Shown piece by piece: positions 11,401-26,400 of a stretch of DNA of 64,000 nucleotides. Position 1 is the stretch's first letter. Each line of letters starts with the position of its first letter. Location of the stretch: contig CM051514.1 of the NCBI GenBank assembly GCA_028015205.1, forward strand, positions 50,422,150-50,486,149. The letters run 5' to 3'. The DNA comes from Mytilisepta virgata (taxonomy: Eukaryota; Mollusca; Bivalvia; Mytilida; Mytilidae). The notes below the pieces were generated by a model, which ran no database searches, had not been told where the DNA came from, and saw only the letters and a program-made list of their open reading frames with translations. Both the position numbers and the translations under genes were made by a program.

Positions 11401-14400
11401 CATTTGATTGGATAAGTTTTTTCTACCTTATCACAGACTAATTTCTTTTTTTTATTATGACGTTATAAATTGGAAATACCTCTATTTTGGTCGTAAAAAA
11501 ACGGATGGAATTAAATTATAATTATTTACTGTAATTTTTTTTTCCAGTCTATGAAGAAATAACCTCAATGCATGTGGTGCAGACTTAATAACCAGCATAA
11601 CAGGTTATTTTAAAGTATGCACCATGTGCATTAAGGTTATTAGGAAACAGACAGCACAGTTCACCAGATCATCTATATTATTATGTTATAGCACAGATTC
11701 AAAAATAACTGAAAAACTTTTTGTCATGCAAATGAAAAAGATGAACACTGTATTAAATCTTATTATGAATAAAGACATTTCCAAATTCACATTATTAAAT
11801 TAAAACTTGTGATTGTACCTGAATACCAAATGGAACTCAAGTTCTCCTTCCTGTACTAGATAGGAACCAAAGGTGAAAGCACCAGCAAAGGCGAAAAACA
11901 TAATACAATTAGATATTCCATATACTATACCATTAACAATAGATCTCTTCTTGGCTGACCTGGAACAAAAAACATAATACAATTAGATATTCCATATACT
12001 ATACCATTAACAATAGATCTCTTCTTGGCTGACCTGAAACAAAAAACATAATACAATTAGATATTCTATACACTTTACCATTAACAATGGATCTCTTCCT
12101 AGCTGACCTGAAACAAAAAATATTAGGCAATAATACTATGTTCACACTATAAAATTTGCCTTGGGTCAAACCTGGATTAATTACCTCGGTTCACACTTGT
12201 AAAAAAATTGCCCCGCTATTGATATTTTTTCTTGTTTGAATATAGTTTTGCATGACGTACTAAAAGGTATACCAATGACATAATTCTGATGACTGACATG
12301 TAAATTTTACATGTGTTTTTCAGAAGCTGTTTTTGCTAAGTAACAATTTATTCTATTGCTTATTAAAAAGAATAAAAAATCTCTAAATGCGTTTTTCTTC
12401 AAATTTTGATGCTAAAAATATATATTTCTTGCAAATGTTGCGCGACACTACAGCAACAGCATCAAATTTACTCCACTTCCCGTTCACACTAGAACCCAAA
12501 GTAAGTAACCTGTTTCGCCCCAAATTAACTGCACCTAAATTGAGGGGTAATTTTAACTTGGGTTCGCCCCAGAATTAAGTCGTTCACACTACCTAAAAAC
12601 TAACCTGGATTAATTAATTCAGGTTGAACCCAGAATAAATAGTATAGTGTGAACGGGGTATTAGATATTCCATACACAATACATTAACGATAGTTCTCTT
12701 CCTAGCTGACCTGAAATATTGTAATAGAATTATAGAAAGTCTTGGCCCAATATTTACCATACCTTTTGTCTTACCGCAATTAACATCCTATTGTTATTGC
12801 GCAATTTTTCTATTTCTGTTAAGTCTTCTGGGGCGTCTTGCCAGAGATATATAAGGAAAGCATCAGCATATACACAATTTTACAATTTTTTAAGTCATCT
12901 ATGTATTGAATGAATAAGATGGGTCCCAATAATGAGCCTTGGGGAACATCAACTTAGAGAATAGTTTATCTGATTGAGAATTTCAAATTTGCAATGCTGT
13001 GTTCTATCCCAAAAGTAAGACTAAATGAAAGAAACATTTATTTCATTGCAGACATATACAGATACCTTTTTTCTTTTTACAAACTATTTCTTGATCTACA
13101 TGATCAAAATCTTTTTTAAATCTAAGAGAATTGCATTATTTAAATTTCCAGTATTTATTTTCGTTTAAATTTTCATAGTTTTTTTTACAAAAACATTGTA
13201 CAAACATTAGTCTGTTACATGACAAAATAATCATGTCAATTCAGTCTCTCTGAACAACAATAGATGGGGTGGCAAGAACTGGTACTTGGTGTGAACTGGT
13301 ATCTTGCCATTATGTTTTTGTAATTGTTCAAACTATCCCATGACTCAGATTTTTTGTGCACCTCATAAATGTTCATGTCACTTAAGATCTAAAATAATAC
13401 AACGACCAGTTAACATCTTTATTATCAATTGTTTTCACCATGTAAGCTATATCACAATATTGCCAAAAATTTTATTTTTGGAAATGTTTGTTTAGCTGGG
13501 TTTTTACGTCGTTTTCAACACATTTGGTTATATCGCAGCGGCCAGTTTTTATTGATGGAGGAAGCCGGAGTACCTTGTCAATTAAGATCAGAGTCAAACA
13601 TACCCTGCCAAGGGTGAGATCTGAATTCACAACCTCAGTGTTGACAGGCTAGTGATCATTAGTAATGACGAACTACCTAGACCACTCGGCCACGAGGCCC
13701 CTTCATGGATATGATCCTAGCATAAACTTACTTATATACATCGTCAACATGGCTGTTATACAGCTGAAGAAATGTTTCCTCTCTCGTTAATGATACAACT
13801 GTTCGAATATTATCAACAACTTCAGAAAAAATCTATAAAATGAGAGGAAAAGAACATTGAAATAGATAATGGTGGCTTGTAAAAATAAAATGAAATTCCG
13901 ACACACGATTTTCAAATTTAAAGAAATTTAATCTTTTTTCAGCTTTGTTTTTGTTCACCTTTCAGCATCCCCTCAATGTCGAGCTAAGAGTTAGAACTGA
14001 ATCACGACAAAATAAATCTGAAAGAGGCAACGTAAGAGGAGTTTTGAGATGGATTATGGTGAAAAATATGACCTGAGAAGAATATTACATTGCATAAATT
14101 TGACATTATGCAAGGGACAAATTTTTAATGTTAAGCAATTTTATGAAATGTAATGCTGATATACAGTAAAATCCATTATTGTATAGCAAAGTAATATTTC
14201 CTTTAGAACGTAACCAAAAACAACCATGCAATATTTGCCCGTATGGCACGGACATCATTATTTCATTGTAAGGATGATGTCGTTGATATTTTTCCAGAAT
14301 CTGGGTGGTGTTGCCATACAATAAAAGGGTTATTGCACCAAATTGGAAAATATTGTCCCTCTTAGAATATTATATCACTTTCTCAAGCTCGTGCGATATT

Positions 14401-17400
14401 ACATGCTACTCAAGATAGTATATTTCCCAATATTCGTGTAATAACAGTATAATATTAATCCAGGCTAAGATGATACTCTATCCAGCAAACTCTTCATCAG
14501 TTTCACATCTTTTTTTAGTTGTACCATACAGTACTTAATATCAGAAAAGTCAAAAGTGAAAATTAATTCCAAATCTAAAATCCTTACTCGTCCAGCTTGA
14601 TCGAGAGATTCCTTATCTCCCCTGGCAAATCCTGTTAGAATTTTACTTTGTACGATTCCTGTAATGATCATTAATGGCATAAATCCAAGGACAACCAAGG
14701 TCAACATCCAGCTATGATAGAAGGCTATAACTAGGGCTGCAGTTATGGTACACAATGCTTCTAATGTTATTCCAATTTTTTGACCTGTAGCCTGAAATAA
14801 TAAATGTAGACAGTTAATCTTATGCTGTACAAATATTCAAGTACCATATCAAAACAATTTGGGTGTGGTATGTGTACTTGTTTGAGTTTTTTTTTATGCC
14901 CAATGCACGAATGTGGAAGTGGCATATAGAATTTACACATTGTCCGTTCAACTTGGTTAAGTTTTTGCATTTAGGTACATATCAATGATATAATACCTAT
15001 GCATTTCCTCTTATGTAGTACAACAAAAGTCACCATAACCTATATTTTATACTTCAGTGACTTTGGTATTTCTTCAAAGAACCTATGATAGTATATTGAT
15101 AACATTTCACAACTACAGTCACTTGATATAGTACAACACAATTTAGCAAAATTTGAGTACCGATAATCAGGACCTACACAATCTCTAGTTAAATAAATTA
15201 ATGCTGGTGGTGTGGGCACTGTAAAAAAATCAAAAGAAAATGTAACAAAAAACTTCCATGTGTCAAACATACAATTAACCCATGCAATCTTTTTTACCAT
15301 AATTATTTATTTTCACAGTTCAGTTGATAGTATGATCTTTTCCGGGTACCATTTTTGATGGCATTGTAGATGTCTAGCAAAAATCTTAGTTTAATTTCTT
15401 TCCCTAGGGAAATAAATAATATATAGATCCTAAACTCTGAGTGTTTTAATGACAAGGTTTATCATATGTAATTCTTACCCCCTGTACCAGAGTGGCATCA
15501 CTAGACAATCTGGTTGTCAGAAATCCTACTGAATTCTTTGGGTCATCAAAAAATGAAACATCCTGTAAAAATATATGACCAATATAATGACTTCCCATGA
15601 TAAAATGAGCAAAAAGCAAATAATCTATAAATTACAATGCCTTCTTATGTGAAAATGAGCAAAGACGTCTATAATTTACTTATTTCTAACAGTAAAATAT
15701 ACATAACCTTTGTAATCAAAGCAAAACCAGTACAGTGAATTTTAACTCAGCCATTGTTATTTTAACATGGCAAGAACTTTTACACAAAAACGCTATCGGT
15801 AGATGTCTTCAAATAAACAATGCAGGATCAGATTTACATTTTTGAGAGAAAGGACAAGGGGCATTAAGACCCCTATTTGGCCTAAAATATGACCAAAAAT
15901 GAAAATCTGAGTAAGCTAAAAATATAGTTGCACAAATAATCTTGAAATAGCTACTTAGTTGAAAATGAAGTAAAGCGATCCGTACTTCTAACATCGTTCT
16001 GGCAATAAGCCATGATCAAAATAACACAATTTTGTGAATATCCTTAGTTTTTGAAGCTTTTGGCCAATTCTCACGCATATTTTGGACCGGGAAAGTGCCT
16101 CTGCATGCAAGAAACAACTTCATATTTGGCATGAATATGCATTAGAATAATATACCTCTTTTATAAAAATATTTTTTTTTGTTTCTCGAATGCGGACAAT
16201 GTTTTCTGAAGCAAAACGTGCATGGAAAACTGCTTAAAATCAGAAATTTTCAAGATTTTGGGTAATTCAAGCAGAAATATGATGTTATTTTCACGTCATA
16301 ATGCTGTAAATGAAGCTAAATAGTTATTTTCGAAGTTCTTGTATATTTTGCTAAGTTCAGGGTAATTTTGAACCCTTTCTTTAGATATTCATATTTTTAG
16401 GCTGAAAAGGAAGCTTCAAGCCCCTACTCCTTTCTTCAAATAAAGCATTCTATGTTGCTAATATTTATATTTATTAACAAACAAGATATCTTATAAACTT
16501 GTAGTAAACTTTATAAGATATCTTGTTTAATTTATTTCTAAAGTTTATAAGATATCTCATGAAATAAATGAAATAAATTAAACAAGATATATTATGAAAT
16601 AAGTAAGATATCTTATATAGCTTATGAGATAGCTTATAAAGAAAATTTTCAAATTAGTGAATTATATGAGATATCTTAAATTACAATATGCTGTTGTCGT
16701 GACCAATGATGCGAGCACAGCAACAGCCCTTCCAGAAACTGATTTCCAGTATCAAGCAAGTTATTTCCCTTACTGCCGTTTCCGGCGAATGAAACTTTTT
16801 CTGGCCTTAGTATGTAGCACAATATGGCTGCCCCATTAAACAAAGACTTTTCTAAATGACCCATATGTAGAAAATCCATATGCTCCTATAGCGCTAGCTG
16901 CGCTCCCTATAGGATATCTTGAATGTGGAATAATATAAAATATAAATACAGCTAATAAGCTAATGTAGAAATGACAAAGCCATCATTTAAATTTGTAATA
17001 TATATATTCTTTGTTAAAATCAGAGAAATGTTACTGTTAATGTGAACAACATACATGCATCTGAAAATTTTACGAAAAATGTGAAAAAGACAGTAAATTC
17101 TTTCAACTGAATTTCAAATCGTCTTTGTCAAAACATATGTACAAAATCTTTTTTACAAAACAATTCTAATTCAGTTAATAATATTTATCATTGTTTCCAA
17201 TGTTTATTTACAGATCTGCAGTCGCCAACGATAACAAAACTTCTGGTGTTAGCAACTGAATTTAAATTATTTTTTCCCACAGATTTTGGCAGCGTCATTT
17301 CTCCAAAATTTAGTCAAAATTGGCCGTATACAAGATTTTAAAAATTTGTTCATTTAATTTTTCATTATTCTCAACCCTATTTTCTATTTTTAGTAACAGA

Positions 17401-20400
17401 TTGCATTTACCTGCCAAACAATAGATTTGAATGCAAGCTTCCTAAATCTTGATGTCAAATTCCCACCAGCCGTCGTAAATGTTATACTCTACAAAAAAAA
17501 TTACACTTCATTAAATTAGACAAAATTATATTTTTGAAGTCTAGATGGTGAATCCAGTATGAATTTTCGAAGTGTTATCCCTTAACAAATACAAATTTAA
17601 TAAATGCCGAAGATCCAAGTCATATAAAAATATTTCAAAGATGTTGAAGAAAATATGAACACTGTGATTTATATAATGAAATGGTACATTGTAAATAACA
17701 CATTAGTTTCATTCAATTTTGCAAAATGTAATAATATATACATAAATATCCATAAAATACAAATTTATTTTTAGAAATTTCATTTTATGGAAAAAGCTAA
17801 AAATCCAAAACAGTAAAATTACACACCAAAATATACCACAAAAAATTACAATGTATATATCTGAAAACTTTAACAAAGGTAGTAGAAAATTTTCTATCAC
17901 TTACAATGGTTGCTCTAAACAATGCTGAAGCTACAGCAATCCCCATAACAATTCCTATCAACATTCTGGAAGAACTCTCTGCCTTCTCATCATCATATGT
18001 AAATACCTGAAATAAAATTTACATCTAAAGCATACATTCCAATAATTCAAAATATATCTGATGCAACTTTAGTGATACTTTTCACGTGACTTTGAGAATT
18101 TCAAGGCCCGTAACACTTATAAGCAATAGCAGTTTTTCCAAAGTAAGAAAAAAAATTTGTACGGTTTACACGGAACCCAATGTCTCACCTGCTTTCGCTG
18201 TTGTCTATGTTTTCAGTGTAATAGTTGAATGTAATCCACATGTTACTTATTTATATTTAAGAAGCTTCTGTTCAAGTTTGGTAAAATCCAGGATGTTTTA
18301 AGAAAGTAATTAAAGTTTTTTTTAACCGCCGACTGTATGTAATGTTAACTTGGAGAAAAACGAAGTCCATTTATTAGTAAAATATGGAAAAATGGGAAAA
18401 ATTATTATAAAATTTTCCTCTGGATACTATCTTTGATCATGAACAAGCTTCTATCCAAGTTTGGTTAAAATCCAGGATGGTTTAAGAAAGTAATTAATGT
18501 TTTAAAAACTTTAACTGCAGGCTGTATGTAATGTTAACTGGGAGAAAACCTAAGTCCATTTATAAGTTAAATACGGAAAAATGGGAAAACTTTTTCACAA
18601 AATTCTCCTCTGGATACTATCTTTTGATCATGAACAAGCTTATATTTTAAAATTTTAAATAGACTTCTTCTAAATTCAATAAATCAGAAATATAGAAATG
18701 TCATGGTACGGTACAGATACTTTATACTAACTTCAGTTCATCTAGCTTGGATAATTATTTCAGAAGGTCAACTGTAAAAATTGTTCAAACTGATGACTGA
18801 CAGATGACTGACACAAACTGACTGACACACATTGATGATGGACAGATGACTGACACAAACTGATGATGGACAGATGTCTGACACAAACTGATGATGGACA
18901 GATGTCTGACACAAACTGACTGACACAAACTGATGATGGACAGATGACTGACACAAACTGTTGATGGACAGATGACTGACACAAACTGATGATGGACAGA
19001 TGACTGACACAAACTGATGATGGACAGATGACTGACACAAACTGATGATGGACAGATGACTGACACAAACTGATGATGGACAGATGACTGACACAAACTG
19101 ATGATGGACAGATGACTGACACAAACTGATGATGGACAGATGACTGACACAAACTGTTGATGGATAGATGACTGACACAAACTGTTGATGGACAGATGAC
19201 TGACACAAACTGATGATGGAAAGATGACTGACACAAACTGATGATGGACAGATGACTGACACAAACTGTTGATGGACAGATGACTGACACAAACTGTTGA
19301 TGGACAGATGACTGACACAAACTGATGGACAGATGACTGACACAAACTGTTGATGGACAGATGACTGACACAAACTTATGATGGACAGATGACTGACACA
19401 AACTGTTGATGGACAGATGACTGACACAAACTGATGATGGACAGATGACTGACACAAACTGATATGGTGGACAGATTACTGAAAGGTAAGTTACCTACCT
19501 TTATAAATTCTGATAGAATAATGGCAAACATGGGTTGTAAACCTCCCATTAAAATCGACACTATAATACCAATTACAATAAGATACCATTCAGGTGCATT
19601 CATCTTCAGTATTTTTTTCATCGGTACGTTTGGCGTGTCCTCTGTATCAGTGTCCTAATATTCAAATTAAACAAAGTTTTAAAAGTTGTTATCTAACTCA
19701 CAAAGAATTAACTTGGACATCTTTTTTATTTACTAAGGGGAACAGTGTATATCACCATTTTATAATCAAAGTAAAGAAGGATGGAGGGGTTATTGGTTAA
19801 TGTCCAGTGACAATCCATTATTACATTTAAATAAGGACAAGATCATCTCGATGTGATATGAATTGATTAGATCCCTGATTTTTACTAGAGCAACAAGTTG
19901 AGATGGATTTTTAATGTGCTAGCTCATGAGGTAACAGTTTGCAGAAAGACATGTCATCCCCACTCACACACATTGTTCTAAAGCTGAGCCCATCAGTCTC
20001 TTACTCCTAAATGCCATATGCTTGGTGGAGAAGCAGCATATAGTATATCATATCAATGGGTACAGACTTATCTAAATGACCATATAAGGTAGGCTAAATT
20101 CTGAAGCATATTTTTAAACATTCTGAAATACTTTGAGATTTTCTGGACAGAAGCAGAGCAGTTATTCAGTTATGTTATCTAACACAATGTAGAAAAGTTA
20201 ACATACGACTGTTGGAGTTGTCTACCTTATAACAATAAATGGATATTTTCTTTTAAGAAAATTAGTGCCTCACTGAGAAATGTGGACATATTATTTTGCT
20301 ATTGGCTTAAGCAGCATTTCTACATTACCTTATCTTCCTGTTGTGTCTTACTACCAGCACTTATAACAGAAAGTTGTTGCTGTATTGTGTGTGAGTCTTT

Positions 20401-23400
20401 CTTTAGTGATGAAGTACTAAATGTCCGTGGACGGATTTTCATCAATGAATCTTTTTCACCATGGCCATCTTCATTTGCAAAGAATTCATTTTCTAACTCT
20501 TCAGCAACTGCAACAAAATAAATCCTTTTCTTATCACAAATGTTACTCTATATTTTGTGTATTTGATGCTCTGATAAAAAGGGTGTTTTACAACTTGGTA
20601 AAAAAGACACATAAAAGATAAATTTATAATATATGTCCTAAAATTAGCTCTACAACTTTTCTTGTTAGTTATTCCTTTAGTCCGTTCTGCACAGAAGTTT
20701 TTCTTCTTTTCAAAAGGTTAGGCTTTTACTGACAGAAATGAACTAAACATCAATCTTCTTTGAATTCACAAATTAATGCCATGTTTTTCCGATGACAAAA
20801 AATGTGACAAGAAGACTGCATTAAATTATCCATACCATAGACAACCACATGTCCTGGAAGTTCCATATAATGTAACGACAATAACTTTGGTAATTATCAG
20901 CATACCTAGGAAACGTAATATATCTCATTTATTTTCCTAGATGTGGCATACAAACAACGAAGTGTGTTTCATTTCAACAAAGATATATTTACATAGTTCC
21001 TGCTTTAAACTGTTGCATTGTGGGCTTAAAGTTATTTTCGATCAAAAAGAAATAAAACTTACGGTCGTGATCTATTATGGTCCATATACTGATTTATCAT
21101 ATAGTTAGTACTAAATAAAGGAAAATTGTATACCGGTATATGATACTGAAAGAACATTTTTAGCTGTATTTTCTACCGTGTTATTGAAATCTCGGGGTAA
21201 TACAGCATGTGATACGGATTTTGTCATGTACTATTCTCTATATATTAATTAAAACTTTCATTTTGATACTAGCTAGTTGTTTTGTATTACAAACAATATA
21301 TAATGCAAATTAATCAATCTGGAGACAAGATCTTTTACTATTATCTAAGAGAATTTTCTGAGAAAAAAATTGATTTTATGTATAATTACTGTCAGAGTAA
21401 ATTTCAACAGGCAATCCACAAAATTTAAAAAAATCACCCAGTTGTTATTCGTCAGAATATTATCCTTTTATAAATGATATCCTTCAATGAATTATTACAT
21501 ACATTCCTATGCACGATGCCTTGATTCAAATTCTATTTAGTTCATAGAACTATTTTTAGATTAGGAGTAGCTTGGCCCATGAAACCTTTGTGATGGAAAT
21601 ACTCCAGCACCAACTCCAAGTGCTGGAGTAAAAAAAAATGTTTACATCTTAAACCTTTAAAGCATTAAAATGGATTATTACATTGAGTGTGGTGAAATAC
21701 ATGTACCGTGATTTCCGGGTGAAATCAAATCGGATAATTTACCCAGTGAAATCAAAAGTCATATTTCACTCTAGAAAGTGACGTAACAATAGCCGTCACC
21801 AACGACATTGCTATACAATGGTCGACGCGTAATCATGCAAGAGTGGACACACAAAAATGTCTCGCCTGTCGTGTATTTCTAATGAAAGTAAATGCTATCA
21901 GTATTCGAAAAACAGAGCAAAACACAAAAACTTAACTATAACCACTGAACCATGAAAATGAGGTCAAGGTCAGATGACTCATGTCAGTTGGACATGCACA
22001 CCTTACAATCCTTCCATACACCAAATACACTAGACCTATTGCATACAGTATTTGAAAAACAGGCCAAAACACAAAACTGAACTATAACCACTGAACCATG
22101 AAAATGAGGTCAAGGTCAGATGACATCGGCCAGTTGGACATGTACACCTTACAATCCTTCCATACACCAAATATAGAAGACCTATTGCATACAGTATTCG
22201 AAAAACAGGCCAAAACACAAAAACTTAACTATAACCACTGAACCATGAAAATGAGGTCAAGGTCAAATGACACCTGCCAGTTGGACATGTACACCTTACA
22301 ATCCTTCAATACACCAAATATAGTAGATCTATTGCATACAGTATTCAAAAAACAGGCCAAAACACAAAAACTTAACTATAACCACTGAACCATGAAAATG
22401 AGGTCAAGGTCAGATGACACCTGCCAGTTGGACATGTACACCTTACAATCCTTCCATACACCAAATATACTAGACCTATTGCTTATAGTATCTGAGATAT
22501 GGACTTGACCACCAAAACTTAACCTTGTTCACTGATCCGTGAAATGGGGTCGAGGTCAATTGAAAACTGTCTGATGGGGATGAGGACCTTGCAGGGTATG
22601 AAAATACCAAATATAGTTATCCTATTACTAATAATAAGAGAGAAATTAACATTACAAAAAATCTTAACTTTTTTTTCAAGTATTCATGAAACCATGAAAA
22701 TGAGGTCAAGGACAATGTACATATGACAGACGGAAACTTCCTAATATAAGGCATCTATATACAAAGTATAAAGCATCCAGGTCTTTCATCTTCTAAAATA
22801 TAAAGCTTTTAAGAAGTGAGTTAACGCCGCCGCCGCCGCCGCCGCCGCAGGATCACTATCCCTATGTCGAGCTTTCTGTGACTAAAGTCGCAGGCTCGAC
22901 AATAAAAACATAATCCCTTGTATTTTCTTGGTAAAATTTCTGAATACAAGGAATATTTCAATGTAATAAACAGAATAACTAATCTTGAAATTCGAATACC
23001 AAAGATCTACAAATCGTGACCGAAAAACACTAATAATTCACTCGTGAATTTAATGTGTTGTTTGGTAACTCGTTGTAAATTGTTAGGTATTCGCATTTAA
23101 AGATTAGTTATACAATAAGTCTTACCTAAAGGAGAAAGTCATACATAGACAACAGAGCAAAATACCAGAATTTCATCTCAAATTTCGTGACATAAGTGAA
23201 TAAGAAGCTAACCCTTTAAAAAACTCATTGTCTCTTCTATTCCTCAAAATAAATGCAAATTGATCTTTTATGAAATTTGTTATGAACATACATGTGTTAC
23301 CTTAACTAAAAACTAAACTTTAAAAAATAACAATCCAAAGATACTAATATTAGATATAGTAAATTTATACTATGCACATATTTAACTTTTATGTGATTTC

Positions 23401-26400
23401 TTATGAACATATATGTGTTACCTTAACTATAAACTGAACTTTAAAATAACTATATATAAGGTAGTTACTTAAGGTAGGAGGTCCTTAAATCTGCTAAATT
23501 CCCGATTTTTATGATATTTTACATTCGCACTGAATATATTAGATGCCGCATCTAAATAACAAACAAAAATTATATTTAGCTTTTATATTTCTTCAAGCTA
23601 AAATGCTGAAAATAAAGGTTTTTACTGTAGATTTGATAAAAAAACTGCTGAAAAAAATTAATAATTTCACTTTAAATCCTCATTTCTCAAAAACAATCCC
23701 TAGAATTTTCTATAAAAATGATATTTTATTGCTGTCACATTCTCCATTTCATTGATACTAAAATATAGGATCATCAACTTAGTTTTCACTGTGGAAATCG
23801 TTCAACTATATATTCTGTCTGTAAAAAGATTTAAAATCTACATTTTTCAGTGTGCCTTGACAATGTTACCTTTATTTTGGCTTCTTGAACCTTGTTTTCA
23901 CTCTGTATATAGTAATCAATTTAATATACTAAAAACAAATGAATCAGGTGACCCCTTATAACATTTATATCAATAAAAACATAATTTAAATGGCAAAAAT
24001 ATCATTTTAAAATAAAAATGCAATGGACAGGATTTTGAAAAATCATAATTTAAAGTCTTAAAATTTGACATTTAGGAGCAATATCGATGAGTATTCTATG
24101 TACTAGTACTTACCCGTCTGTTTGCCAAAACTCGAAACAGGATATTTTTTTGATGTTAAGGTGCAGTTTAACATACATTAGTTGCATGCACAATTTTATA
24201 AAAATCTGAAATATATCCCATTTAGTTCCCTCCTACATTAAAATTCCTCTGGACCACAAGGCATAAAGTACAGGGAATGGATTTTTATAAATATTGTATT
24301 ATTTCAAGAAAATGTTAGTAAGGTCCTGGGATTCATGCAGTCCTATATTAAACTAAACCTATGTGAAAATAAAAAGAAGCATGCACAATATGAACCTATC
24401 CACATAACACCACTCTGTATATATATATATATATATATACAATGTCATACTTAATCACATATCCACATCAGTATGCCATGCTGCCCATACAAACACATTT
24501 CAACTTCAAATACAAAAAAAAGGGAATAGAATTTATCCACTATTCTGTTTTATCTGGGCTTAAACATTTTTTGAAATACTACCAATTCAGATAACCACTC
24601 AAAACATTTCATTCAACTAAAAGTCAATATTTAAATAATAATTTTTAATGAAATAATAAATGAATAAAAAAAATAATTATAAAAATTACAACTACAAAAC
24701 AACATACATATTTCTAATAATAATAACAACATAAAACATTCCCAAAAATACATGCAGGCATTCAATGGCAAAATTCTATTATAAATATGCAACAAAGGGG
24801 AGATAACTATCACATACCTTTAATCACCTGAGCACCACATGACAATGAATTCAATTCACTATCACTAAGGTACTTTTTCTCTAATCCAATAATTTCTGTT
24901 GTAATTCAAAACTAGATATCAAAAAATGTTATATGGTTGAATATACTTAGTTATCTTAGAAAGAACAGGGGTTCTGTACTCCTTTTTACTGTTAAGGATG
25001 ATCGCTGGTCTAATAGGAAATAAAAAGGATTTGAAATAGGTGTTTTAGTTTGAGAGAACATATGAATAGAAAACAAATAAGCAAGAAAAAAATATAGCTT
25101 CATTTGCTCATTTTAAAGCTATAAAGCCTTGAAAATTTGCAGGAAATAGGTTTTCTGTGGATTTTTCCTTGTCTTTGCATTGACAACTTCAGTCTCTCAA
25201 AAATGTATGAGAAAATAAAAAGGATTTCATAAAATTTTGTCAAATACCATTTTAAGGTTTATATGATTGAATTATAAAATAAAAAGTGGGGGTTCATGGG
25301 CAAAAAAAATAATGTTTAAGAAATGGATAAAACCCAAGGATTCCGAAACATGACCAGCGAGCATCCTTAACAGTAATTTTTTGTTTTTAAGTGTCATCAT
25401 AATACTTCCACTTAACACTAACATGTGATTACTTCAATAGCCAGGCTATGAAGGGGCATAACTCTTGAATGGAACTCTGGCACTAAATGAAATTAGTTTT
25501 TAATTATTGTCTTATTCGGGAAGCTTAAGATCTGAGTCTTTATTACACAAGTGGCAGTTTAATATATGTATCCCCTTTGTCTAATGTTTCTTTTATCAAG
25601 TGACGAGGATTTCTTCTAAAATTTGACTAATTAGTGACTAAAACTGCCCACTGCTGTCTTGTTAATTGTTTGACTAGGATTGTGGATATTTGCCCAATCA
25701 GAACTACGTCTTGTTTAATCAGATCAAATAAAAGGTCCTTCAACAAAAGCTTGGAGATATGATGGTTGAAAGCCTAGTAATGACAACAGCCAAAACTACC
25801 AAAACATAATTACCTCTAACACATGTACTAAAGAAACCCAAAACTGCCACAGAAAAAATCATATCCAAGCCACATTTAGGTACTGATCTAAAACATTTCA
25901 TAAAAAATTTTGAGTATATACTATATGATACTTTTTGTAAACCAGAAATAATTTTCTTTGTGTTTGGGATATTAAATATGTACCATAAATGTCACAATGA
26001 ATAAAATTCTTACTTAGAAAAAAAATCACAGAAATATCACTGTCGGATGGTTTTACATATATAAATGATAGAAAGAAATAAAATATTTTACCTTCATTGG
26101 CCTCATCATGTTGCTGTGTCTGAAAAATAACACAAAAGACGGTGAATGGTTTAAATCAATACCAAACATAACAAGATTTCTTTACGTAGCCATATGTCCC
26201 CCGATGGAGAGAAAAGTCGAAGCCCCACAAGATATACAACATGTGTATTATTGAAATGGTGGCACAGTATGGATATCAACACATAATAAAAAAAATTGCA
26301 GCACAATACAAATAAACATAGGTAATCTATCGATTACAAAGCTCACCTCGTAACGCATTATTATCACTAAGCCGTAATTGACTTGAACTTTTCAAAATTT

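Noticed and set aside
18760..19457. Three overlapping minus-strand ORFs of 186-231 aa (MCQSSVHH-type repeats)
   Set aside because: Product of a 28-bp minisatellite with no stop in any minus frame. The ORFs are the same peptide in shifted phase, inside intron 14, with no exon structure.
22827..22850. (GCC)n as a coding polyalanine or CpG island
   Set aside because: It is the GC tract that precedes the terminal hairpin of element F; the same position in element G is (GACGCC)n.
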